Part shown: piece by piece, positions 24,988 to 32,778 of the stretch
Position numbering within the stretch: position 1 is the first letter of the stretch
Layout of the letters: every line of letters starts with the position of its first letter
DNA from: Streptomyces sp. Ru73
Lineage (GTDB): Bacteria > Actinomycetota > Actinomycetes > Streptomycetales > Streptomycetaceae
Length of the DNA: 58,307 nucleotides
NCBI RefSeq assembly: GCF_002920575.1
Contig: NZ_PQSQ01000048.1
Location: forward strand, 1-58,307
Direction: 5' to 3'
Translations under genes and position numbers: made by a program
The notes under the pieces: model-generated
Database searches by the model: none
What the model saw: only the letters and a program-made list of their open reading frames with translations
Told to the model about the DNA's origin: nothing

Positions 24988-25521
24988 ATGACTGCTCCCG
25001 TCGCGAACGACCGGCTGCAGAAGCGCTTCGACAAGTGGGACTCGGACGGCAACGGAATCCTCGAATGGAGCGACTTCGAGCAGGAGGCCGCGAAGATCGC
25101 GCAGAACTTCGGGGCCGACGCCCGCTCCAAGGAGGCGAAGGCGCTGCGCGAAGGCTTCCGCAACCTCTTCGACCACCTCACGCAGGCGGCCGGCGCGCCG
25201 TCGAACGGCCCGCTCTCCAGGGACCAGTTCCTGAGCGTCACTCAGAACCTGATCTTCGAGGGCGGCGAGGCCGACTTCAACCGCGCGCTCGGCCCGGTGG
25301 TCAAGGGCATCGTCGGCCTCTGCGACAAGAACGCCGACGGACAGATCAACGCCGGTGAGTTCGAGGCATGGCTGGCCGGCATCGGCGTGGACCGCTCGGC
25401 CGCCCAGGAGGCGTTCCGCAAGGTCGACAGCGACGACAACGGCGAGCTGTCGGTCGACGAACTGCTGGCGGCGGTGCGCGAGTACCACTTCGGCCGGCTG
25501 GACGTCGAGCTGCTCGGCTGA
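24988..25521 (+). CDS. Calerythrin-type EF-hand calcium-binding protein
   Basis: 177 aa from MTAPVAND with GGAAGGAAG upstream; this is exactly the length I recall for calerythrin of Saccharopolyspora erythraea. Canonical EF-hand loops occur at 18-29 (DSDGNGILEWSD), 113-124 (DKNADGQINAGE) and 147-158 (DSDDNGELSVDE). The expected second hand near 62-81 has lost its ligands, as in calerythrin. It is a cytosolic calcium sensor or buffer. Monocistronic, closed by a strong hairpin; it sits between the UDP-sugar dehydrogenase and the convergent end of the leftward biosynthetic operon. Confidence 0.92.
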   Translation: MTAPVANDRLQKRFDKWDSDGNGILEWSDFEQEAAKIAQNFGADARSKEAKALREGFRNLFDHLTQAAGAPSNGPLSRDQFLSVTQNLIFEGGEADFNRALGPVVKGIVGLCDKNADGQINAGEFEAWLAGIGVDRSAAQEAFRKVDSDDNGELSVDELLAAVREYHFGRLDVELLG

Positions 25522-25543
25522 CGCCGGACACCGACCCGCAAGG

Positions 25544-25581
25544 GCGCGGCCGGCGGTCCCCGAGGGGGCCGCCGGCCGCGC
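25544..25581. terminator. Long hairpin between convergent transcripts
   Basis: Perfect 13-bp inverted repeat (25544-25556 with 25569-25581). The 12-nt centre TCCCCGAGGGGG can extend the stem by a few pairs. It lies between the EF-hand gene and the end of the leftward operon, so it can terminate both. Confidence 0.85.
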
Positions 25582-25598
25582 CGCGTGCTCCGGGCCGG

Positions 25599-26027
25599 TC
25601 AGGGTTCCGCTGTCCCTGCCCGGGTGAAGGCCACCGGGAGTTCCGGGCACAGCTCCAGGTCGGCGCCGGTGACGAGCCGGCGGGTGCCGATGAGGATGTT
25701 GTAGTGGTTGGGGAAGTGGCAGGCGTCGAAGCCGACGACCGTGCCGATGCGCAGCCCGTCGACCCAGAAGTCGTCCCCGCGGTCGATCACCCCGGCATTG
25801 GCCAGCTCCGCGAAGCCGAGGAAGCCGACCCGGTCGATGCGGGAGCCGAGGAGGGTGTCCCGCTGGTCGGTGGTGACCAGTTCGTGCACCTCGCCGCGGC
25901 GCACGCAGCGGCTCGCGTGCGGTTCCAGTGTCATGCCGCGGTCCGTCCGGCGGTGCAGCAGCACCTTGACCAGGTCCCCGCGTACGGAGCGCTTGGCGCC
26001 GTCCTTCTGCGGTGTGCGGCCGGTCAT
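25599..26027 (-). CDS. Uncharacterised protein, last gene of the leftward biosynthetic operon
   Basis: 142 aa, soluble, no signal peptide. Its ATG overlaps the stop of the upstream oxidoreductase (ATGA), so it belongs to the operon. The sequence has a beta-rich look (RGEVHELVTTDQRDTLLG, DDFWVDGLRIGTVVGFDACH, FPNHYNILIGTRRLVTG). It may correspond to a small DUF family seen beside sugar oxidoreductases, but I cannot name it with confidence. The pattern of conserved-looking His/Asp/Cys in GFDACHFPNHYN could mark a binding or active site. Function unknown. Confidence 0.72.
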   Translation of the reverse strand: MTGRTPQKDGAKRSVRGDLVKVLLHRRTDRGMTLEPHASRCVRRGEVHELVTTDQRDTLLGSRIDRVGFLGFAELANAGVIDRGDDFWVDGLRIGTVVGFDACHFPNHYNILIGTRRLVTGADLELCPELPVAFTRAGTAEP

Positions 26028-26995
26028 CGTCGTCCCCCCTCTGTCGTCGCTGCCCGTTCCGTCGCTGCCTGTTCCGTCTCTGCCGTCGCCGCCTGTTCCG
26101 CGCGGTAGCTCGCCGCCACCAGGTCCAGCGCGGCGAGCCCGTCGTCGGTGCCCGCTTCCCCCGGCCGGGCCGCGGCGAAGGCGTCGAGGATGCCCGCGTA
26201 CTCGTGCCAGAGCGACGCCTTGAAGCCCGGGTGCCCGGCCAGCATGTCGGCGCGGTGCACGGTGCCGTCCGCCAGCCGTACCTCGATGTCCTTGGTCTCG
26301 CCGGGGTACGACCAGTCCAGTTCGACCGTGGCGGTGGCCCCGCCGGCGGCCCGCAGGCCGATGACCGCCTGCCGGTCGGTGCCCCGCGCGTCCCGGGTGA
26401 TCTCCGCACCGCCGACCTCGACGTCACCGAGCAACAGCCGTACGAGGTCGAAGGCGTTGGGGCCGTTGTCGGCGACGCAGCCGCCGCCGCAGCGCCGCGG
26501 GTCGAGGTACCAGGTGTCGCCCGCGATGTGCTCCTCGATGCGTTCGAGGTAGCGGACCCGTACGGCGGCGACCGGCGCCCGGGCGGCGGCCAGGTCGTGC
26601 CGGAGCCGCCGTACGCCGTCGTTGTAGCGCCGGTGGAACGCGGTGAAGAGCGGGGTCGCCCGGGCACGGGCCAGCGCGGTCAGCTCCCGTCCCTCAGCGG
26701 GGTGCAGGGCGAGCGGCTTCTCGACGCAGACCGGGAGGCCGGCCGCCAGCGCGTCCCCGCAGATCGCGGCGTGCGCGTGGTTCGGCACGGCGACGACCAC
26801 GGCATCCAGCCCCGGCTGCGCCAGCAGGGCGCGGTGCTCGGAGTGGCAGGGCACGCGGCCGCGGTGCGGGGCCAGCGCTTCCTGCCGGGCGTCGCACACC
26901 GCCGCCAGTTCCCAGCCGGGCAGCCGGCCGATCGCGGCGAGGTAGTACCGGGAGATGGCGCCGAGGCCGATCACGCCGACGCGGCGGGGCGTCAC
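26024..26995 (-). CDS. Gfo/Idh/MocA-family NAD(P)-dependent oxidoreductase 2
   Basis: 323 aa from a GTG at 26995 that overlaps the upstream stop (GTGA). N-terminal Rossmann fold VGVIGLGAISRYYLAAI, the family's catalytic lysine in VCVEKPLAL (about residue 93), and the C-terminal alpha/beta domain with WYLDPRRCGGGCVADNGPNAFDLV, whose GGG-x-DNG-x-N-x-x-D pattern is typical of the substrate side. These enzymes oxidise or reduce a hydroxyl or keto group of a sugar, cyclitol or derivative. The 4-bp overlaps at both ends put it in the leftward operon. A repetitive Ala/Thr/Glu tail (residues 295-323) is low complexity. Confidence 0.88.
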   Translation of the reverse strand: MTPRRVGVIGLGAISRYYLAAIGRLPGWELAAVCDARQEALAPHRGRVPCHSEHRALLAQPGLDAVVVAVPNHAHAAICGDALAAGLPVCVEKPLALHPAEGRELTALARARATPLFTAFHRRYNDGVRRLRHDLAAARAPVAAVRVRYLERIEEHIAGDTWYLDPRRCGGGCVADNGPNAFDLVRLLLGDVEVGGAEITRDARGTDRQAVIGLRAAGGATATVELDWSYPGETKDIEVRLADGTVHRADMLAGHPGFKASLWHEYAGILDAFAAARPGEAGTDDGLAALDLVAASYRAEQAATAETEQAATERAATTEGGRR

Positions 26996-28116
26996 CGGAC
27001 CGCTCCGCCGACCGGGGCGAGGACGCCGAGGGCGACCAGCTCGTCGTGCAGAGGGGCCGGGAGCGGAATGCCCTCGCGGCGCCGCCTCAACGCCTGTTCG
27101 GCCTCCCACCAGCCCGGATAGCGCACGGGGCGGTCCTCGTGCAGCGGCGGGCAGGCCAGCAGGGTGCCGAACAGCGCGCGGGCCGCACCGGCGAAGTCCC
27201 CGTCGGGCCGCAGCTTTTCCGGCGCGACGGCGAGGACGAAGCAGCCGATGTCGTCGTCGCTGCCGTGCGGCCGGCCGTCCCCCTGGAGCGCCTCGGGGGC
27301 CGGGCCGACGGCCGCTCCGGGCAGCAGCGCCGACAGCACCTCCACGACCAGCCCGAGTCCGAAGCCCTTGTACGCACCGGTCTCCGGCGCGCCGCCGAGC
27401 CAGCGCAGGTACGCCTCGCCCCGGTCGAAGGCGCGGGGGTCGGTGCAGGGTGCGCCGGCCGCGTCCACCAGCCAGCCCTCCGGTACGGGCGTGCCGCGGC
27501 CGGCCGCGGTGCGGATGCGGCCGGTGGGCACGACCGTGGTGCTCATGTCGAGGACGAAGGGGTGGCCGTCGAGGGCGGGCGCGGCGACGCTCAGCGGGTT
27601 GGTGCCGAGCATGGCGAGGGCGCCGTCCGGCGGCCGGGCGATGCGCTGCCCGCCGCAGTTGCCCGCGAGTACGCCGATCATGCCGCGGTCGGCGGCGCGT
27701 GCGGTGTGGAAGCCGGCGCAGCCGAAGTGGGTGGCGCCCCGTACGGAGACCAGGCCGATGCCGTACAGGCGGGCCCGGTCGACGGCGAGGTCCATGGCCT
27801 CGGCCGCGGCCCACAGGCCGAGCGCGCGGCGGGAGTCCAGGACGACGCAGGCGCCGAGGTCGGTGACCGCGGCGGGCTCGGCGCTCGGGTCGGCCCTGCC
27901 GCTCTCCAGGAGGGGGCGGTAGAGCCGGCCGAGGTTGAAGACGCCGTGGGAGTCGAGCCCGGTGAGGTCGCCGTGGCAGAGGGCGGTGGCGGCGGTGCGG
28001 GCGCGCGGCTGCGGGATGCCGTAGGAGGCGAAGAAGGCGGTGACGGCGGAGTGCAGGACGTCGTGGCCGACCGTTACCGGCGGCCGCTGGGTGTGTGGCT
28101 GTGGGGGCAGGGTCAT
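26992..28116 (-). CDS. LDH2/MDH2-type NAD(P)-dependent dehydrogenase
   Basis: 374 aa, the malate/L-sulfolactate/ureidoglycolate dehydrogenase family (not Rossmann-type LDH). Visible landmarks are GDLTGLDSHGVFNLGRLYRP with the catalytic His, SVRGATHFGCAGFHTARA, LGTNPLSVAAPALDG, VLDMSTTVVPTGRI and ETGAYKGFGLGLVVEVLS. Members reduce 2-keto acids or imines such as ketogulonate, piperideine-2-carboxylate or oxalurate. Its ATG overlaps the upstream stop by 4 bp. In this operon it may reduce a keto-acid intermediate or recycle a keto product. Confidence 0.9.
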   Translation of the reverse strand: MTLPPQPHTQRPPVTVGHDVLHSAVTAFFASYGIPQPRARTAATALCHGDLTGLDSHGVFNLGRLYRPLLESGRADPSAEPAAVTDLGACVVLDSRRALGLWAAAEAMDLAVDRARLYGIGLVSVRGATHFGCAGFHTARAADRGMIGVLAGNCGGQRIARPPDGALAMLGTNPLSVAAPALDGHPFVLDMSTTVVPTGRIRTAAGRGTPVPEGWLVDAAGAPCTDPRAFDRGEAYLRWLGGAPETGAYKGFGLGLVVEVLSALLPGAAVGPAPEALQGDGRPHGSDDDIGCFVLAVAPEKLRPDGDFAGAARALFGTLLACPPLHEDRPVRYPGWWEAEQALRRRREGIPLPAPLHDELVALGVLAPVGGAVR

Positions 28117-29438
28117 ACGGGGCTCCCTTGCTGGGCCGTGGGGCGGCCGGCGGGCGGGGCGGTGCGCCGGGCGAAGGCGGTGAGCACGTCGCGCACCGTG
28201 GCGGCGAACGCTTCGAGGTCGGCGAGGTCGATGAACTCGCCCTGTGCGTGGGCGTGGTTGGCGTCGAGGGTGCCGGGGCCGAGGACCACGGTGGCGGCGC
28301 CTGGCCGGCCGGCCATCCAGAGGGCGTCGCAGGTGAAGGCCGGTTCCCCGGCGGGCCATCGGGGCACGCCGGCGTCCGCGAGGAGCGCTTCGGCCCAGGG
28401 GTCGTGGTCGTCCAGGCCCGGCAGGCCGCGTTTCTCCCAGTCCAGCCGGGTGATCCGGGGCGCGTCGGCGGCCGTGCGGGCGAACTCCCGGGTGGCGCCG
28501 AAGCGTTCGGCGAAGGCCCGGAGGCCGGTGCCGACGGCCTCGGCCACCGCGCGCTCCAGCGCCGCGCCGTCGGCGGTGCGGGCGTAGGAGAGGTTGAGGA
28601 GCAGGTGCCCGCTGCCGTAGACGCGGTTGTGCCGGTCGCCGGTGTGCAGTCCGGCGACGCAGACCCGGCCGTCGGGCAGTGCGCCGTCGAGGGCCGTGGC
28701 CAGGTGCTGGGCCAGGAAGCCCAGGAGGACCGTGGCGTTGTGCCCGGCGTCCGGGCGGTCGTCGACCGCGCCGTCGCCGTCGACGGTGATCCGTGCCGTC
28801 ATGGCGGCGGTGGCCCGTGGGAGGTACCGCAGTCCGGTCGGTTCGCAGAAGAGGTTGAGGCGGCCGTAATACCCGGCGTCGATGAGGGGGCGGGTGCCGT
28901 ACGTGCCCAGCGCGCCGCCCTCCTCCCCCGCGACCGCCTGGACGAGGACGGCGGTGTCGCGGCCGAGCGCGGCCTCGGCCGCTGCGGCGGCGCGCACGCC
29001 GGCCAGCAGGGCCACCGCGGGGCCCTTGGCGTCCACGGCGCCGCGGCCGGTGAAGCGGCGGCCGTCGAAGGTGACCGGCTCCTGTCCGGCGACCGTGTCG
29101 AGGTGGACGTTGCACATCACGGTCGCCGCGGGCGGCAGCGCGGGCCCCAGCCGCAGGACGAGGCTCGGCTGCGCGGTGCGGAAGCCGGGGTCGCGGGCCG
29201 CGGCCCGGCGTACGGCGGCGGGCACGTCCGGGCGGCCGAGGCAGTCCGCTGGCGGCGCCGCGTGGTGCACCGCCCGCATGCCCAGCTCCCGCGCTGCACG
29301 CGCGTACGCGCGCTGCGCTTCCCAGAGCCGTGCGGGTGGGTCGCCGGGCCCGGCCTCCAGCGGCCCGGCGGTCGGGATGCGCAGCAGCCGCTGGAGCAGG
29401 TCGTGGTCGGCGGGCCCGAGCAGGGTGCGGCCGGTCAT
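28113..29438 (-). CDS. M20-family metallopeptidase / amidohydrolase (ArgE/DapE type)
   Basis: 441 aa. Zinc ligands and catalytic residues fit M20: NVHLDTVAGQEPV (His and Asp), GRGAVDAKGPAVALL (bridging Asp), AVAGEEGGALGTYGT (catalytic Glu-Glu), LFCEPTG, and a final His in ANHAHAQGEFI. Such enzymes hydrolyse N-acyl amino compounds (acetylornithine, succinyl-diaminopimelate) or peptides. Four-base overlaps on both sides make it an operon member. A deacylation of an N-acyl aminated intermediate would fit the neighbouring aminotransferases, but is inferred. Confidence 0.88.
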   Translation of the reverse strand: MTGRTLLGPADHDLLQRLLRIPTAGPLEAGPGDPPARLWEAQRAYARAARELGMRAVHHAAPPADCLGRPDVPAAVRRAAARDPGFRTAQPSLVLRLGPALPPAATVMCNVHLDTVAGQEPVTFDGRRFTGRGAVDAKGPAVALLAGVRAAAAAEAALGRDTAVLVQAVAGEEGGALGTYGTRPLIDAGYYGRLNLFCEPTGLRYLPRATAAMTARITVDGDGAVDDRPDAGHNATVLLGFLAQHLATALDGALPDGRVCVAGLHTGDRHNRVYGSGHLLLNLSYARTADGAALERAVAEAVGTGLRAFAERFGATREFARTAADAPRITRLDWEKRGLPGLDDHDPWAEALLADAGVPRWPAGEPAFTCDALWMAGRPGAATVVLGPGTLDANHAHAQGEFIDLADLEAFAATVRDVLTAFARRTAPPAGRPTAQQGSPV

Positions 29439-30334
29439 TCGCGGGCTCCTTCGGGGACGGCGGCCGGTCTCGCGTACGGGGCCAGCCGGGCCAGTACGCG
29501 TTCCAGGCGGCGCCCGGCGGCGACGAAGAGGTCGGCAGAGTCGTCCGTGGCGGACAGCCCTTCGTGGGGCCGGACGGCGAGGTGCGGTTCGAGGGAGAGG
29601 GTGCCGGTGTAGCCGGTCTCCAGCAGCAGCCGCAGGCAGTCGGCGACGCGGGCCCGTCCGTCGCCGGGCAGGGTGTATGCCACCGTGCCGTCCGGTGTGC
29701 GTACGGCGTCCTTGACGTGCACGTGGGCGACGTGCGGCAGCACCTTCTCCAGCGTGCCGAAGGCGTCGTAGCCGTACGGGACGCCGTTCCCCGTGTCGAA
29801 GAGGAGGCGCAGCGCGGGGCTGTCGACCTCCCGCACCAGGCGCAGCATGCGGTCGGCGCGGTCGCCGGCCCAGCCCGCGCAGTTCTCGTGCAGCAGGGTG
29901 AGTCCGGCGCGGGCGGCCCGGTCGGCGAGGCGGCCGACGCGGTCGATGGCGCGCGCGGCCCACTCGGGCTCGGTGAGGTGGTCGTTGGGGTAGGACATGA
30001 TCCGTACGTACCGGCAGTCCAGCGCCTCGCACTGCCGGGCCAGCGCGTCGAGTTCGGCGAGGTCGGTGCCGAAGGGCGCGGTGACGGGGCGTGCCCAGTT
30101 GCCGATCCGGGAGGCGAGGCAGACCACGTCGAGCCCGGCGTCGCGGATGCGGACGGCGACGGCGCGGAACGCGTCGGCGTCGAGGTCGGCCACGGCCACG
30201 CCGTCGACGGTGCGCAGCTCCAGCGCGCCCCAGCCCAGCCGGTTGAGGGCCGCGAGCTGTCCGTCGAGGCCGCGGGCCGCCTCGTCGCCGATGCCGGCGA
30301 GCCGGTGCGGGGGGAAGGGGGGTTCAGCGCACAT
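29435..30334 (-). CDS. Xylose-isomerase-like TIM-barrel sugar isomerase/epimerase
   Basis: 299 aa, a full-length AP-endonuclease-2-family TIM barrel as in IolE, IolI and hydroxypyruvate isomerase. Metal-binding acidic residues are suggested by LLHENCAGWAGD (Glu), LLFDTGNGVPYGY (Asp), VHVKDAVR (His/Asp) and LSLEPHLAVRPHEG (Glu). Members epimerise or dehydrate ketoses and inososes. Its ATG lies 11 bp inside the end of the upstream oxidoreductase gene, and its stop overlaps the M20 gene by 4 bp. The pairing with Gfo/Idh oxidoreductases recalls inositol pathways. Confidence 0.88.
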   Translation of the reverse strand: MCAEPPFPPHRLAGIGDEAARGLDGQLAALNRLGWGALELRTVDGVAVADLDADAFRAVAVRIRDAGLDVVCLASRIGNWARPVTAPFGTDLAELDALARQCEALDCRYVRIMSYPNDHLTEPEWAARAIDRVGRLADRAARAGLTLLHENCAGWAGDRADRMLRLVREVDSPALRLLFDTGNGVPYGYDAFGTLEKVLPHVAHVHVKDAVRTPDGTVAYTLPGDGRARVADCLRLLLETGYTGTLSLEPHLAVRPHEGLSATDDSADLFVAAGRRLERVLARLAPYARPAAVPEGARE

Positions 30335-31358
30335 GCTGCTCCTCCGTGGTCGGGGCGTCCGGGATCTCTCCCGCTGGGGTGCGCGGCGCGGCGCCGCAGT
30401 GCTCCTTGGCCGCGCACAGCAGGCGGACCACGTCGTAGGGCACGGTCGAGTCGTTCCGCCGGCCCGCTGCGAAGTCCTGGTAGGTGCGGAGCAGGAAGGC
30501 CGTGAGCGCGTCGTCGCGGAAGACGCGGGGGCTGTGGGGGTCGTCCGGGAGGACGAGCTGTGCGTGGTCGTCGTGCTCGCTGAGGGGGTAGTGGCCGGTG
30601 ACGGTGCCGCGCTCGAAGCGCAGGGTGACGCTGCGCTGCCGTACGGGCGAGGCGAGGTCGGAGTCGATCTCGGTGCGTACGCCGGAGCGGTGCCGGAGGG
30701 TGAGCCGGGCGCGGCCCATGAAGGGGCGTGCGCCGTCCTCGCAGCGCAGGTCGTCGAGTTGCGCGTCGACCAGGTGCGCGGGCCCGGCCAGGTCGAGGGC
30801 GACGCCGAGGGAGTGCGGCAGCTCGACGTCGAAGGCGGTCGGATGGCCCGGCGCGGTGAGCGACCGCAGGAAGCGGGGCTTGTGCTGCGCGAAGGCGAGG
30901 TGGCGCAGGGCGCCGAGCGGGCGTTCCCGTACGAGGCTGCGGAGCCGGCCGGTGAGCTCTGCGGCCAGCCAGTGGCTCACGACGACCAGGTCGAGGTCGT
31001 GGTGGGCGCGCAGCCGGACGATGTCGTCGAGCCCGGCGCGGTCGGCCGCGAGCGGCTTCTCGACGAGGAAGCGGCGGAAGCCGAGTGCGGTGAGTTCGGT
31101 GAGGACGGGGGCGCGTGCGTCCGGTGGTGTGCAGACGTGGACGACGGTGTCCGGCGGGGAGACCAGCCGGGCGGCTTCGGCGAGCGAGCGGGTGACGGTC
31201 ACCCCGGCCAGGCCGTCGCCGGTGCCGGCGCGCGGGTCGCAGGCCACCAACGGGGCGAGGGACAGCGGGCCTTCGGGTAAGGCGGCCAGGCGGGCGAGGG
31301 CCTTCGCGTGGAGTCCGGCTCCGGAACGGCCCAGCCCGATCACGAGGGGCTGCAGCAT
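30324..31358 (-). CDS. Gfo/Idh/MocA-family oxidoreductase 1, first gene of the leftward operon
   Basis: 344 aa from MLQPLVIGLGRSGAG; GGAGGA lies very close upstream (2-3 nt), so the start could instead be the ATG 39 bp earlier, which lacks any ribosome site. Rossmann loop IGLGRSGAGLHAKAL and the EKP catalytic motif in FLVEKPLAADRAG are present. The C-terminal domain is shorter in conserved features than the second copy and includes HDDHAQLVLPDDPHSPRVFR. It presumably acts on the same sugar or cyclitol scaffold. It is divergent from the DegT aminotransferase operon, with a shared promoter region of about 210 bp. Confidence 0.86.
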   Translation of the reverse strand: MLQPLVIGLGRSGAGLHAKALARLAALPEGPLSLAPLVACDPRAGTGDGLAGVTVTRSLAEAARLVSPPDTVVHVCTPPDARAPVLTELTALGFRRFLVEKPLAADRAGLDDIVRLRAHHDLDLVVVSHWLAAELTGRLRSLVRERPLGALRHLAFAQHKPRFLRSLTAPGHPTAFDVELPHSLGVALDLAGPAHLVDAQLDDLRCEDGARPFMGRARLTLRHRSGVRTEIDSDLASPVRQRSVTLRFERGTVTGHYPLSEHDDHAQLVLPDDPHSPRVFRDDALTAFLLRTYQDFAAGRRNDSTVPYDVVRLLCAAKEHCGAAPRTPAGEIPDAPTTEEQHVR

Positions 31359-31569
31359 CTTCCTCCAAAAGCGGTGCGCGGCGTGCGCGCCGTTCATCGG
31401 ACAAGCGAATGCTGCGTGCCGCCATAAGACGAGTCAAGAAATATGAAGAGGACTTACCGCAAAGTGTGAATATGCCAGGGGATAAGTGTCGGATGCAGTG
31501 AACTGGGGAGCCTCATCCCGCGGGAAACCGCCGAATGCGTCCCAGGGGGTGGTCGAGGTTTCTCTCGAC
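31359..31569. promoter_or_regulatory. Divergent promoter region of the two biosynthetic operons
   Basis: About 210 bp between the leftward oxidoreductase and rightward aminotransferase genes; the middle (31420-31490) is distinctly AT-richer than its surroundings, as expected for promoters. I cannot fix -10/-35 boxes with confidence. A GTG at 31486 (after AGGGGATAA) is an alternative aminotransferase start and would shorten the region. Confidence 0.5.
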
Positions 31570-32778
31570 ATGGATCGCCACGGTACGGCACATGCCGACG
31601 CGGCGACCTCTCAAGTGCATTGTCATACAGTCCCATTCTTCTCACAGGCGGCGACTTTCGCCCGGCTGTGGCCATTGATCGAACGCCGCGTGAACGAGGT
31701 CTTCGACAACGGGAAATTCTCCCACGGCCACCAGGTGGCAGCGCTGGAAAAGGAGTTGGCGGAGTTCACGGGGGCCCGTCATGTGATCGGAGTGAACAGC
31801 GGGACGGACGCGCTGGTGCTCCTGCTGCGCGCCTGCGGCCTCCGTCCCGGCGACGGCGTCCTGGTCCCGGCGTACTCCTTCGCGGCCACCGCCACCTCCG
31901 TCGTCCTGGCGGGCGGCCGGCCGCAGTTCGTCGACATCGATCCGGTCAGTTACGCCATGGACCCGGCGGCGCTGGCCGCCGCGGTGACGCCGGACAGCCG
32001 CTTCGTGATGCCCGCCCACCTCTTTCACCAGATGGCCGACATGGCCGCGCTGAACGCCGTCGCCGCACGTCACGGGCTGGTGCTGGTGGAGGACAGCGCC
32101 GAGGCGATCGGCATGCGGCAGCGCGGGGTGCACGCGGGCCTGCACGGCGCCGGCGGGGTGCTGTCGTTCTTCCCGAGCAAGACGCTCGGCGCCCTCGGCG
32201 ACGCCGGCGCCGTGCTCACCGACGATCCCGGGACGGCGGAGCTGGTCTCCGGGCTGCGCCACCACGGCCGGCTCGGCCGCACCCTCGGCGACTTCTCCGC
32301 GATCTCCACCCGGAGCGCACTGCCGGGCGTGAACAGCAAGATGGACGACGTCCAGGCGGCCGTCCTGCGGGCCAAACTGACCGTACTGGACGACGGCATC
32401 CGCCGCCGTGCGGAACTGGCCGCGGCCTACGGTGAAAGGCTCCGGGAAATTCCCGGCATCCGCCGGCTGCCCGAAGTGGTCGACCGCGGACCCGGCTCGG
32501 CGGCCGTCTTCTATGTCTACCTGGTCGAGGCCGAGCGCCGGGACGAACTGGTCCGGCATCTCGCCCTGCATGGCATCGGTACCGAAGTCTATTACCCGAC
32601 GCCACTGCACCTTCAGCCCTGTTTCGCCGGTTCGGGACATTCCCCGGGGGACTTCCCGAATGCGGAGGCCGCGAGCCGGTACGCGGTGGCGCTGCCATTC
32701 CACCCGGACCTTTCCGAGCAGCAGCTGGACCGGGTCTGCGAGGCGATTCGCGCCTTCTACAGCGGGAGGACACAATGA
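31570..32778 (+). CDS. DegT/DnrJ/EryC1-family PLP aminotransferase 1
   Basis: 402 aa from the ATG at 31570; the true start may be the GTG at 31486 (430 aa). The conserved body begins at VPFFSQAATFARLWPLIE. Fold-type I sugar aminotransferase with GVNSGTDALVLLLRA (PLP phosphate), LVEDSAEAIGMR and the PLP lysine in FFPSKTLGALGDAG (about residue 204). DegT enzymes transfer an amino group from glutamate or glutamine to a keto-sugar, usually nucleotide-bound, or to a keto-cyclitol. First gene of the rightward operon and followed by a second DegT gene with a 4-bp overlap. Relaxed codon usage near the 5' end leaves the start uncertain. Confidence 0.9.
   Translation: MDRHGTAHADAATSQVHCHTVPFFSQAATFARLWPLIERRVNEVFDNGKFSHGHQVAALEKELAEFTGARHVIGVNSGTDALVLLLRACGLRPGDGVLVPAYSFAATATSVVLAGGRPQFVDIDPVSYAMDPAALAAAVTPDSRFVMPAHLFHQMADMAALNAVAARHGLVLVEDSAEAIGMRQRGVHAGLHGAGGVLSFFPSKTLGALGDAGAVLTDDPGTAELVSGLRHHGRLGRTLGDFSAISTRSALPGVNSKMDDVQAAVLRAKLTVLDDGIRRRAELAAAYGERLREIPGIRRLPEVVDRGPGSAAVFYVYLVEAERRDELVRHLALHGIGTEVYYPTPLHLQPCFAGSGHSPGDFPNAEAASRYAVALPFHPDLSEQQLDRVCEAIRAFYSGRTQ

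Noticed and set aside
26992..31437. A 1481-residue uninterrupted frame on the minus strand
   Set aside because: Only its last part is a real gene (the LDH2/MDH2-type dehydrogenase from 28116). The rest is Arg/Pro/Ala-rich out-of-frame reading through the M20, isomerase and oxidoreductase genes, which have clear motifs in other frames.
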